A DNA stretch of 64,000 nt, taken from NCBI RefSeq assembly GCF_905475395.1, contig NC_058342.1, positions 8,555,140-8,619,139 of the forward strand, given 5' to 3'. The position numbers were made by a program, and so were the translations under genes. Shown here piece after piece: positions 55,462 to 64,000 of this stretch. How positions within the stretch are numbered: the first letter of the stretch is position 1; each line of letters starts with the position of its first letter. Source of the stretch: Chrysoperla carnea (taxonomy: Eukaryota > Arthropoda > Insecta > Neuroptera > Chrysopidae). The notes below the pieces were generated by a model. The model had not been told where the DNA came from. It saw only the letters and a list, made by a program, of their open reading frames with translations, and did not search any database.

Positions 55462-57752
55462 CCCAGATAGCACACAAGTCATAAAAACGACTACAAGAAG
55501 TCTTTTAGAAGACTTCTAACAGAAGTCAATTCATGAGTTCTGAATGAGTTTACATTTAAGAACACTAAATTAAGAACTTTTAAAGACATCTTTTTTAAGA
55601 CATCAATTTTTTGACATCTTCAAGCATTCTTTTTTTTACTTCTTATTGTATTCAAAATTAGGACTACTTTAGAAATTCATAAAAAAGGCTCCATTTTTAT
55701 GAATACATTATGTATTTATTTTGTAAACTTCTTATAGATGTCATTAAATACGCACATTTTATCTTTCTCTGCGCTGTCATGATTGGGATAACTGTCCGCA
55801 TGTTTCTAATCAGCTGTTAGATCAAGTGCAAAAAACTTATTGTTATTGTGTTTACAGAATGCTAATCAATTAACTTTAAATAAAGATTATCAACTGAAAA
55901 TTGAAACGGTTCTATTTTGAAATTGGTGAAATTCGATTTGATTATTTAATTCAGAACATCAGGTAATATTCTTTATTTTTAATATAATACAATTTTATGT
56001 AAATATTGGTGCTTCTGTTTTTAAGAGACTCTAGTAAAGTTTTTATTAGTGTAAAAAGTAAAAATGTCACAAAATTATGAACGTTTAAACTATTTTTATG
56101 AGTACTTAACAATAATATAGCTTATTTCCACAAAGATTATCGTTCGATTTTCAATTTTGAGAAGCCATAAAAAGCTAGGTTATTCATAAAATTTAATGAA
56201 CAACATAAATTAATATTTTCTTAAATAATTTTCGAAGCAGCATTTAAAACTTTTATAGAATATGATAGTAAGTACTTAAACTTTCATAATTTCACAAATT
56301 TTTTTAATTTTCAACATTATTTAACTCACATGCTCCTTGCTTATACAATACTATAGTTACTATCATTAGACTCTCTTAAATACAACAATAAATGTAAAGT
56401 TGAAAGCCACAAAAAAAAATTTACGGTTCGTTTATTAATTATTCTATTTGTTAAAATAGGAAACGATGCTCCCACGCTAGCCTTTTGGCGAGTTATCAAA
56501 AAGTCAAAGAAACCGAAGATTGAAAAGAAATATTAATGGATTATTGCTACCAGATATTTCCTCTCCAATCCAACCAAGTAGTGTCTCTAATGTCATAACA
56601 AATTGCAAGCAAGATACTGTTGATGATATTTCCTCTCCAATTCAAACGAGTACTGATTCCAATGTCATTACAAGTTCTAAGCCAGATATTGTTCATGATA
56701 CGAACATAAATAACTCCATTGTGCTGACGAATGACGTAGGACTCGATGATAATATTATTTTTGATAATTATGACAATAATTTAGATCAGCTTAATTCTAT
56801 TGAGAGTTGTTCAGCTGTAAAAGATAAAAACATTGAGATTCTACAAAATGAAATTGCTAAAGTGGATAAAAAAGTGGATTTAAAATGTCAAATAGCTCAA
56901 TGGCAATGCCAATATAACATTAGTCAAGCGGCAACTGGATCTCTTCTCAAAACACTTACTAATGTTACGTCAATTGAAGAGCTAAAAAATCTACCTACAG
57001 ATTCTCGTACCTTATTAAGTACCCCCCGAACAACTGTCATTCGCTCTGTGTCACCTGGTGAATATTTTCATTACGGCTTAAAACAAGGACTAATTGATCA
57101 ATTAAAATCTATTGGTATAGATAAATTTACTTCAAATTTATCAATAAATGTTCATATCGACGGATTACCTATTTCTAAAAGTTCAAAACGACAATTATAT
57201 CCCATATTAGCTGAAATTTTTCCAAAAGTTGCTTCACCTTTTGTCATCGGGGTTTATCATGGGCTTAACAAACCCGACGATTGTAACGATTTTCTAAAAG
57301 ACTTTATAAATGAATATAAAATCCTTTATTCAGAAGGTTTTGAATATAATCATCGTCGTTTCTTTGTAAAAATTAGAGCTGTTATTTGTGATTCACCAGC
57401 TCGTTCGTATGTGACATACACAAAAGGTCATACTGGCTACTACGGCTGTAGTAAATGTGTGCAGGAGGGTGATTATAAAGATCACCGTATGATATTTCTT
57501 GAAATAGATGCACCGGTACGAACAGATGATAATTTTATTGATCGCCTGAATGAAGATCACCATCTTGGAAAATCTAAATTTGAAGAAACTGAAATTGGAA
57601 TGGTTTCTCAATTTCCTGTCGAGTACATGCATTTGATTTGCCTTGGAGTAGAGGAGAAAATTTTAAAAGCATGGATTAGTGGATTTCGTTTAGATAACAA
57701 TAAATTAATTAAATTAAGTCACAAAATTTTAAAATTATGTTATGTTAAATAA
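55462..57752 (+). mobile_element. CACTA-like element copy B
   Basis: The left end CCCAGATAGCACACAAGTCA lies exactly where the tandem-repeat consensus (CCTGGCAGAACAT) breaks off, so it is a real boundary. A non-coding leader of about 1 kb, including AGAAGTCTT/AAGACTTCT subterminal motifs (55498-55535), precedes the gene. The right end is not found; coding similarity fades at 57752. Confidence 0.6.
56466..57752 (+). pseudogene. CACTA-like transposase copy B
   Basis: The ATG at 56466 corresponds to the copy A start (GELSKSQRNRRLK against QELSKRQKNRRLK) but a TAG at 56478-56480 follows four codons later. From there the frame is open for about 424 codons: acidic/Asn-rich region, AQWQCQYNISQAATGSLL, GEYFHYGLKQGLI, NVHIDGLPISKSS, AVICDSPARSYV, HTGYYGCSKCVQEGDY (CxxC), FPVEYMHLICLGV. 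The C-terminal third of the usual Transposase_21-like protein is absent. Copy B keeps the Pro-Ala after ICDS that copy A has lost. Better preserved than copy A and useful as its reference. Confidence 0.75.
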
Positions 57753-57982
57753 ATGTCATTTCGATAGTTCACATTACATAAGTGATAATACATTACATAA
57801 GTGATAATAGACATTATAAATTTTAAGTTACAGAGGAGCCTCGTGTATGAGTGCCGACCTCTTACTGTCAAATTCATACGACATAAATATGTAGATAACA
57901 ATGCCTTGTATAATATTGTATATTGGTCTGGCAAATAAAAAAGGAAAAAAAAAAAGTGTTAAAATAAAAAGGATTAAACAAG
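57753..57982. other. Non-coding junction before gypsy gag
   Basis: Contains a direct duplication (ACATTACATAAGTGATAAT, about 57771-57809) and A-rich sequence. No gene. It should hold the boundary between CACTA-like copy B and the next element; not resolved. Confidence 0.5.
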
Positions 57983-58950
57983 ATGGAAAGTGCACGTGGC
58001 CATTACATTAAACACATTAAAGACGATAATGTCAAAAAGGCTTTGTTTCTAAGCATGTGCAGCGAGGAATCAATGGAATTATTAAATGGATTATGTATAC
58101 CTGATAAACCGCAAGATAAAACTTTTGAAGATTTAGTAAAAGTATTAGATACACACTTTACACCGAAGCAACTGTTTTTTATGTATTTGACAACGCCCGT
58201 AAGGAAAAAGGCAAATCAATGGCAGAATGGGAGGCACGTGTTAGACAATTAGCTTCTAAATGCAATTATGGTAGTGAATTATGTACAGTAATGCGTGATC
58301 GTTTTATAATGGGTCTTGGAAAAGGACCAGTCATGGATCGTCTCTTTGAAGAAGATGTCAAAAAGTTAACATTAACGAAAGCTGTTGAATTGGCAACGAT
58401 CAAAGATGCAGCTCGTAATAACTATGGAAACATAATGGTCAAGGAAGAGCAAGAAGAAACTCAAGAAATTTTTAAAGTGGTAAAAAGTAACTATAAAAAA
58501 TCACCAGACGGTAATAAAAATAATTTTACTAACCAAAATAATTTTATTAATTGTATGCGCTGTGGGCAGAAACACCTTAAAAATCGCTGTCCCGCGTTTG
58601 GTCAAAAATGCAATAAATGTTCTAAAATAGGCCACTGGGTCTTTATGTGTGGCGGAGCCGCTAGAAAAGTTGAAAATATGGCTGTTTCTGATCACAGTGA
58701 ATCATCAGATTCTATTAATTTAAATAATTTAGGCATGGGCTACATTAAAATTAATCAAATTAATAAAAATAAAAATTGCGAATGGTTACAAAATTTAAAT
58801 ATTAACGGAAAACTAGTTTCATTCAAGTTAGATACTGGAGCCGAAACAAATGTTTTGCCATTGCACTTGTTTAAAAATAAATTAGGGTTGAGAAATCATG
58901 TTTTATCGAAAACTAATATTAGTAGAGTGAAATTACGCCTTGTGTATGGA
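57983..58950 (+). pseudogene. gypsy Gag and start of protease
   Basis: The ATG at 57983 enters Gag late: the usual first 60 or so residues are missing, and DDNVKKALFLSMC, LLNGLCIPDKPQDKTFEDLV and LDTHFTPK follow. A frameshift near 58210-58250 leads to WEARVRQLASKCNYG, DRFIMGLGKG, the two zinc knuckles (CMRCGQKHLKNRC, CNKCSKIGHWVFMC) and the protease motif KLDTGAETNVLPL with the catalytic DTG. The frame then runs into the snap-back element. Gag coats the RNA and protease matures Gag-Pol. Confidence 0.8.
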
Positions 58951-60812
58951 TTAAAAGTTCGAGCAATGAAACTTTGGGGTTTTTCTTTTCACATCAAAAT
59001 AAGTATTTTTTGAAATTTTTTACTTTCCCGGAGTGGTGCAACATGTTTAAAAAACAAAATGGCGTCAAAAATGAAATTTTTTTCAGAAATTTTATCATTT
59101 TTATTTTATATTCGCAAAAGGAGACTTCGGTGCATATCCAAATTTGGTAGGTTTGTAGTCAATGTTAAGAACTACTCCTCATATTTTTTTGGTGGGGTTT
59201 CGTCCCTTCCCCTCCCAGTTATATATATATGTATACATGCATATGGTAAAACAGTTCATTTGACTGTAACTTGAAAAATATTCGATTGATTTTAATGAAA
59301 CTAATATCAATAGTAGGTTTTATTACTTACAACTTTCGGTTAAAATTATAGCGAAATTCGTTAAATAGTTCGGCCAAAATTTCCAATTTAGGGAATTGTT
59401 TAAAATGGCTGCCATTTTATGCCATTTTGTCCTACGAGGTTAAATTTTTTTTTAAATTGTAGCATTTTTTATTATCTTTCGATTTTATAATAAGTGACTT
59501 ACCCGTAAAATGACTCCTTGATCCATATTTAATGGTTTAAAGCAAAATTTTTAAGTTTTAACCCCCGCGCTGTAAGGGGGAAGGGGTGTATGAAATAAAT
59601 GTATCTTAAAAGATTTTAAAAAGAGGTCAAAATAGTTTAAAATGCTAAAGTAACCCAAAATTTTAGCTGTTTATATTAATATAGCACTTTTTACAACATC
59701 CACCCCTTCCGCTCCCCCTTTCATATTTTTTGCAAATTCAAAATTTTTAAGATGTATAAAGGGGCTTTGGGGGTCGCTGATCTCGAACTTTTTTCCCAAA
59801 TAAGTACACCCCCTAAAAATATTACAATTGTTTTTGATAATCTATTGCAAAATTCGAGATCAGCGACCCCAAAAACCCCTTTATACGTCCTAAAAATTTT
59901 GAATTTTCAAAAAATATGAAAGGGGGAGCGGAAGGGGTGGATGTTGTAAAAAGTGCTATATTAATATAAACAGCTAAAATTTTGGGTTACTTTAGAATTT
60001 TAAACTATTTTGACCTCTTTTTAAAATCTTTTAAGATACATTTATTTCATACACCCCTTCCCCCTTACAGCGCGGGGGTTAAAACTTAAAAATTTTGCTT
60101 TAAACCATATAGACCTCTTTCAAAAATAGTTTTCTCATGCCAAAGCAAAAAACACCCCCCAAAGCCAGTCCATACACCCCCCAAACAATTATTTCCAGAA
60201 AGTGTTAAATTTTCCGTTTTTCGCAAAAATATGGACCAAGGAGTCATTTTACGGGTAAGTCACTTATTATAAAATCGAAAGATAATAAAAAATGCTACAA
60301 TTTAAAAAAAAATTTAACCTCGTAGGACAAAATGGCATAAAATGGCAGCCATTTTAAACAATTCCCTAAATTGGAAATTTTGGCCGAACTATTTAACGAA
60401 TTTCGCTATAATTTTAACCGAAAGTTGTAAGTAATAAAACCTACTATTGATATTAGTTTCATTAAAATCAATCGAATATTTTTCAAGTTACAGTCAAATG
60501 AACTGTTTTACCATATGCATGTATACATATATATATAACTGGGAGGGGAAGGGACGAAACCCCACCAAAAAAATATGAGGAGTAGTTCTTAACATTGACT
60601 ACAAACCTACCAAATTTGGATATGCACCGAAGTCTCCTTTTGCGAATATAAAATAAAAATGATAAAATTTCTGAAAAAAATTTCATTTTTGACGCCATTT
60701 TGTTTTTTAAACATGTTGCACCACTCCGGGAAAGTAAAAAATTTCAAAAAATACTTATTTTGATGTGAAAAGAAAAACCCCAAAGTTTCATTGCTCGAAC
60801 TTTTAATCCATA
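58945..60812. mobile_element. 1.87-kb snap-back (foldback) element, TTAA-flanked
   Basis: Two inverted arms of about 850-900 bp: positions pair as x and 119757-x in the outer parts. The same 71-codon frame appears identically at 59059-59274 on plus and 60483-60698 on minus, so the arms are nearly identical there. The right arm has about 110 extra bases near 60110-60230; the loop is at about 59795-59852. TTAA stands at both ends (58951-58954 and 60803-60806), suggesting a TTAA-specific mover such as piggyBac or Kolobok. No transposase is encoded, so it is non-autonomous. Confidence 0.88.
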
Positions 60813-63300
60813 TTACAGCCTTTTTTTGCTTAGATTTACTCCAGTATATAGTTTTAGAAACGTTTGGGGGGTTTAAAATAAAACCAATTGGTACAATTAC
60901 ATTAAAAATTAGTAATAAAAATAAATGCTGTAAAGCAGAATTCGTAGTAGTTGAAAAAAATATTGGGGTACCAATTTTAGGACTACAAACGTGTGTGAAT
61001 TTAAAATTACTTAAAAAAATTGATAATATTCAGACCCCAAATATAAGTTTATCAGATTTTTTGGATCAAAATAATGATGTTTCCACGGGCTTAGGTTGTT
61101 TTCCGGATATATGTTCGTTAAAATTAAAAGAAGGTGCCGTACCACAATCAAGTCCTGCGCGAAGGGTGCCATTAAAAATTAAAAATAAGTTGAAACAAAC
61201 TTTGATGTCTTTAGAAAAAGATAAAATTATCGAAAAAGTTGAAACTCCTGGGGAATGGGTTAATAATATTGTTATAGTAGAGAAAAAAGACTCATCGTTA
61301 AGAATTTGCATAGATCCTCAACAATTAAATAAATATTTAATCAGAGATTACTACGAAATCCCAACAATTGATGACATTTCGGATCAATTGGCTAATAAAA
61401 AATTCTTCTGCTTTTTTGACCTTAAATTTGGCTTTCATTAGCTAGTTTTGGATAATTCTTCTGGTAATTTGTGTTCATTTAGTACGCGTTTATAAGTTTC
61501 TAAGAGCCCCCTTTGGATTGTCAGTACTACCTGAATTTTTTCAAAAATTAACCAGTAAATATTTTGGCCATTTAAAAGGAGTCTCGGTATATTTTGATAA
61601 CATTTTGAGTGCTGCCGAAACAGAAGCAAAACTGCATGAAATTGTCAATAATGTAATGAACATAGCGCGAAAAAATAAAATCAGATTCAATGAAGAAAAG
61701 ATTCAGTCTTTTGTAAAAGAAGTTAAATTTTTAGGAATGTTGTTTAATGAGCAGGGACGTAAACCAGACATAGATTGGATCCGTGTTATTAATGAATTGG
61801 AAGCACCACGAAATGTTAAAGAATTGCAAAGAATGTTAGGAATGGTAAACTTTTTACGCAATCATCTTCCAAATCTATCTCAGATTTTGTCTCCTTTCCG
61901 ATCATTATTAAAAAAAGGTACAGAATGGTTATGGACTCCGCTTCATGATAAAAAATTTATTGAATTGAAAAAAATGATAGGAAATGCTACACTATTAAGT
62001 TCGTTTGATCCTAATAAAAAAGTTGTAATTCAAGCTGATGCTAGTAAGGATGCCCTAGGGTGTGCACTTTTTCAAGAGGGTAAACCTGTTTTATTTGCCA
62101 GTAGATCATTAACAGATTGTGAATGTAATTATGCGCAAATCTAAAAAGAAATGCTTGCACTTGTCTTTGCATTCACCAAGTTCCATAAATATATCAATGG
62201 CCATACAGGTGTCACCGCTTTCTCTGATCACTCCCCGTCTATTTTTAAAAAAGATATTAGTAAAATAATTAACAATCGTTTGATAAGAATGAGGATAATG
62301 TTAGTACATTATAGTTTTAATTTAGAATACCTCCCAGGTAAATTAATGTATGTTGCAGATTTTTTATCGCGTAATTTTGTTAAATCAAACTCTGGTGATG
62401 ACCCAACCATGTTAGAAAGGGTGCATTGCATGGAAGAAAAAATTGACTTTACGGACGAAAAATTTTCCAAATTTGTAGAAAAAACAAAGCAAGACCCAGC
62501 GCTATCGATTGTGGCGAAATTTTATCGGGAGGGTTGGCCGTCAAACTTAAAAATCAGTTCGGTCCCTGAAGTTGTTCATTTTTATAAACTTCGTGATGAA
62601 ATTCATGAAGAAAACGGTATACTTTATTATGACAATAGACTGATCGTTCCAGTCGTTTTGAGGCGGTATGTTTTAAATATTTTACATGAAACACATTTGG
62701 GACTAAATAAATTAAAGGACAAAGTCAAAAAATTTTTATATTGGCCAGGAATGTCTGACGTTATTGGACTGGTATCAGGGTGCATGGTATGTCAAACATT
62801 TCAAAGAAGTAAAATAAAGGAGGAACTATTTCCCCACGATATCCCAGATACACCTTTCTATAAGATTGGGCTCGACATAGGTGAGTTTGATAGAAGAAAA
62901 TTTTTTATTCTCGTTGATTATTTCTCTAGGTGGGTGGAAGTTGTTCCAATAAAAGACAAATCTAAATCCCAAAGATTATTATTGCCGACAATAATCCATT
63001 TGGTTCTGCAGAATTACAAAATTTTGCCAAACAATGGTGTACAGAATTCAGAACAGTAAGCCCTCGGTACCCTCAGAGTAATGGCCTGCACAAAAATATG
63101 TTGGTATTGTAAAAAATATGTTTAAAAAAATGTAAAGCTGATGGCCAAGATTTTGACTTATATCTTCTAAACTACAGAAGTTCTCCCGTAGCGGGTTTGG
63201 ATAAGTCTCCATCCCAATTACTAATGAGCAGTTTAAGGACTAAATTGCCGATTCGCAATGAAAACCTCCGCCCTATTATTAATACAGACAATATGTGAAA
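60813..63300 (+). pseudogene. gypsy Pol: RT, RNase H, integrase, broken
   Basis: Resumes as ETFGGFKIKPIGTITL (end of protease). RT: SSPARRVPLKIKNKLKQ, EWVNNIVIVEKKDSSLRIC, FFCFFDLKFGFH, then a damaged stretch (61439-61520) and SVYFDNILSA, where the catalytic YxDD has become YFDN. RNase H: VIQADASKDALGCALF, and FSDHSPSIFKK. A TAA at 62142-62144 interrupts before KEMLALVFAF. Integrase: HETHLGLNKLKDKVKKFLYW with C..C finger (SGCMVCQTF), then GLDIGEFDRRKFFILVDYFS with the first catalytic Asp. After 63059 frames fail. Inactive. Confidence 0.82.
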
Positions 63301-63809
63301 TAAGGCACAGAAAGAGAATCAAAGACATATTTATAACAGGCATGCTAAAAAAACCTGATTATTTTATTGCTCAGGAACCTGTAATGGTTCAAAACCAATT
63401 AACGAAACTGTGAGTTCGGGGTCACATTATTAAAAAGCTAGATTTCAGATCCTACATAATTGAAATCAATGGGAAAAGATACAGACGAAGTTCTAGATTT
63501 AAAAGAAAATTAAAAGGACTAAATCGCGAAAGGGGAATAATAGGTACCGAAACACAATTTTCTTTAACGAATGATGATTTGAATATCACGGAGAATGATC
63601 AAGGCCCTGAAAGCGAATTAAATGAAAACAGCGAGGTCCCATTGTATCAAGAAGCAGAAATTATTAATAATGATCCAACTAATAATACTGATTCAGGTCT
63701 CCAAATCAGATCGGAAAATGATAAGAATTTAATCAATTATAATGATTCTGGCATCCAGACTAGATCGGGGCGGCACGTAAAAGTGCCTAAAAAATTCCAA
63801 GATTGCTGA
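63301..63809 (+). pseudogene. C-terminal end of gypsy Pol
   Basis: Short out-of-phase pieces (RSYIIEINGKRYRRSSR-like near 63450) lead to an open Asn/Glu-rich tail (63579-63809) ending GRHVKVPKKFQDC, the form of a gypsy integrase C-terminus with an RSGR-like basic motif. Confidence 0.6.
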
Positions 63810-63940
63810 AGCAATTTGAAGTATGAATTGTATGACTTACTATGTATCATGAAAATATGTAATATTGTAAATCTTATGTATATATTCCATAATTTTTATT
63901 TTGTGATTTTTATTATGTAATTTATATTATGTGATTTTGA

Positions 63941-63949
63941 AGAGGAGGA
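63941..63949 (+). other. Polypurine tract
   Basis: AGAGGAGGA directly before TGTTTGG, the plus-strand primer site. Confidence 0.75.
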
Positions 63950-64000
63950 TGTTTGGATAATTGAGATACTATATGTCCAAGTGGAGGGCAATGGCAAACC
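63950..64000 (+). repeat. Start of 3' LTR, cut by the window edge
   Basis: TGTTTGGATAATTGAGATAC matches the start of the LTR at 21414 with one change in the first 30 bases; after base 30 the two diverge. Confidence 0.75.

Larger units (their letters stand above)
57983..64000 (+). mobile_element. mag-like Ty3/gypsy retrotransposon, interrupted by a snap-back element
   Basis: Gag with two CCHC knuckles, protease, RT, RNase H and integrase lie in order, then a polypurine tract and the first 51 bases of a 3' LTR (63950-64000) at the window edge. A 1.87-kb palindromic element splits the protease. Frames are broken at many sites. The clade (mag) is inferred from the double knuckle, the single gag-pol order and the short LTR. 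The 5' LTR of this copy is not adjacent; the same-family LTR at 21414 may or may not belong to it. Confidence 0.75.

Noticed and set aside
59059-59274. A 71-codon frame present identically on both strands (also at 60483-60698) as a possible conserved small protein
   Set aside because: The two copies are the two arms of one palindrome, so identity reflects DNA duplication and not protein selection.

Overview
This window is eukaryotic DNA, very probably an insect nuclear genome. The evidence is AT-rich spacers, GT-AG introns, AATAAA signals, and a set of transposable-element families usual in insects: jockey-type LINE, errantivirus-like Ty3/gypsy with env, pogo/Tigger, hAT, Helitron, Penelope and DUF4806-type genes. 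I see no bacterial gene, rRNA, tRNA or CRISPR array, and no convincing single-copy host gene. Species cannot be fixed from the sequence.

Layout, left to right. 1-1495: 3' end of a non-LTR retrotransposon. 1496-7.9 kb: decayed errantivirus-like gypsy element (pol, integrase, env fragments) split by a clean pogo/Tigger insertion (1677-4340). 8.5-9.3 kb: fragment of an unknown transposase-like gene. 9.97-11.15 kb: broken multi-exon DUF4806 gene. 11.46-11.84 kb: about 72-bp minisatellite. 12.45-16.49 kb: two-gene DNA transposon (SWIM/YqaJ nuclease on +, THAP/DDE transposase on -) with matching termini. 16.9-17.7 kb: two MITE-like inverted repeats. 18.85-20.6 kb: Penelope-like fragment flanked by inverted copies of its own end. 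20.7-21.4 kb: gypsy gag relic, then an LTR plus tRNA-Ser-type primer site. 21.9-29.36 kb: jockey-type LINE split exactly at the start of ORF2 by a young LTR retrotransposon (23168-28150, LTRs differing at 3 of 335 sites). 29.36-34.4 kb: CACTA-like element (copy A) with a hAT inside it. 34.5-35.1 kb: palindrome-cored tandem repeat. 35829-39141: complete hAT with perfect 8-bp target duplication. 39.46-41.1 kb: hAT fragment joined to a truncated minus-strand Helitron (41.1-45.7 kb). 46.2-51.7 kb: long gene joining a MULE-type DDE transposase, a Cys/His zinc module and a USP-like cysteine peptidase. 54.8-55.46 kb: the tandem repeat family again, inverted. 55.46-57.75 kb: CACTA-like copy B. 57.98 kb to the end: mag-like Ty3/gypsy gag-pol with a 1.87-kb snap-back element in it, ending in a polypurine tract and the start of a 3' LTR of the same family as the LTR at 21414.

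The genes do not form a pathway. The window is a nested archive of transposons, and insertion order can be read from which unit interrupts which. The most unusual item is the MULE-USP gene. Many frames are broken by single-base losses in A runs, some in elements that look young, so part of the apparent decay may be homopolymer error in the assembly.
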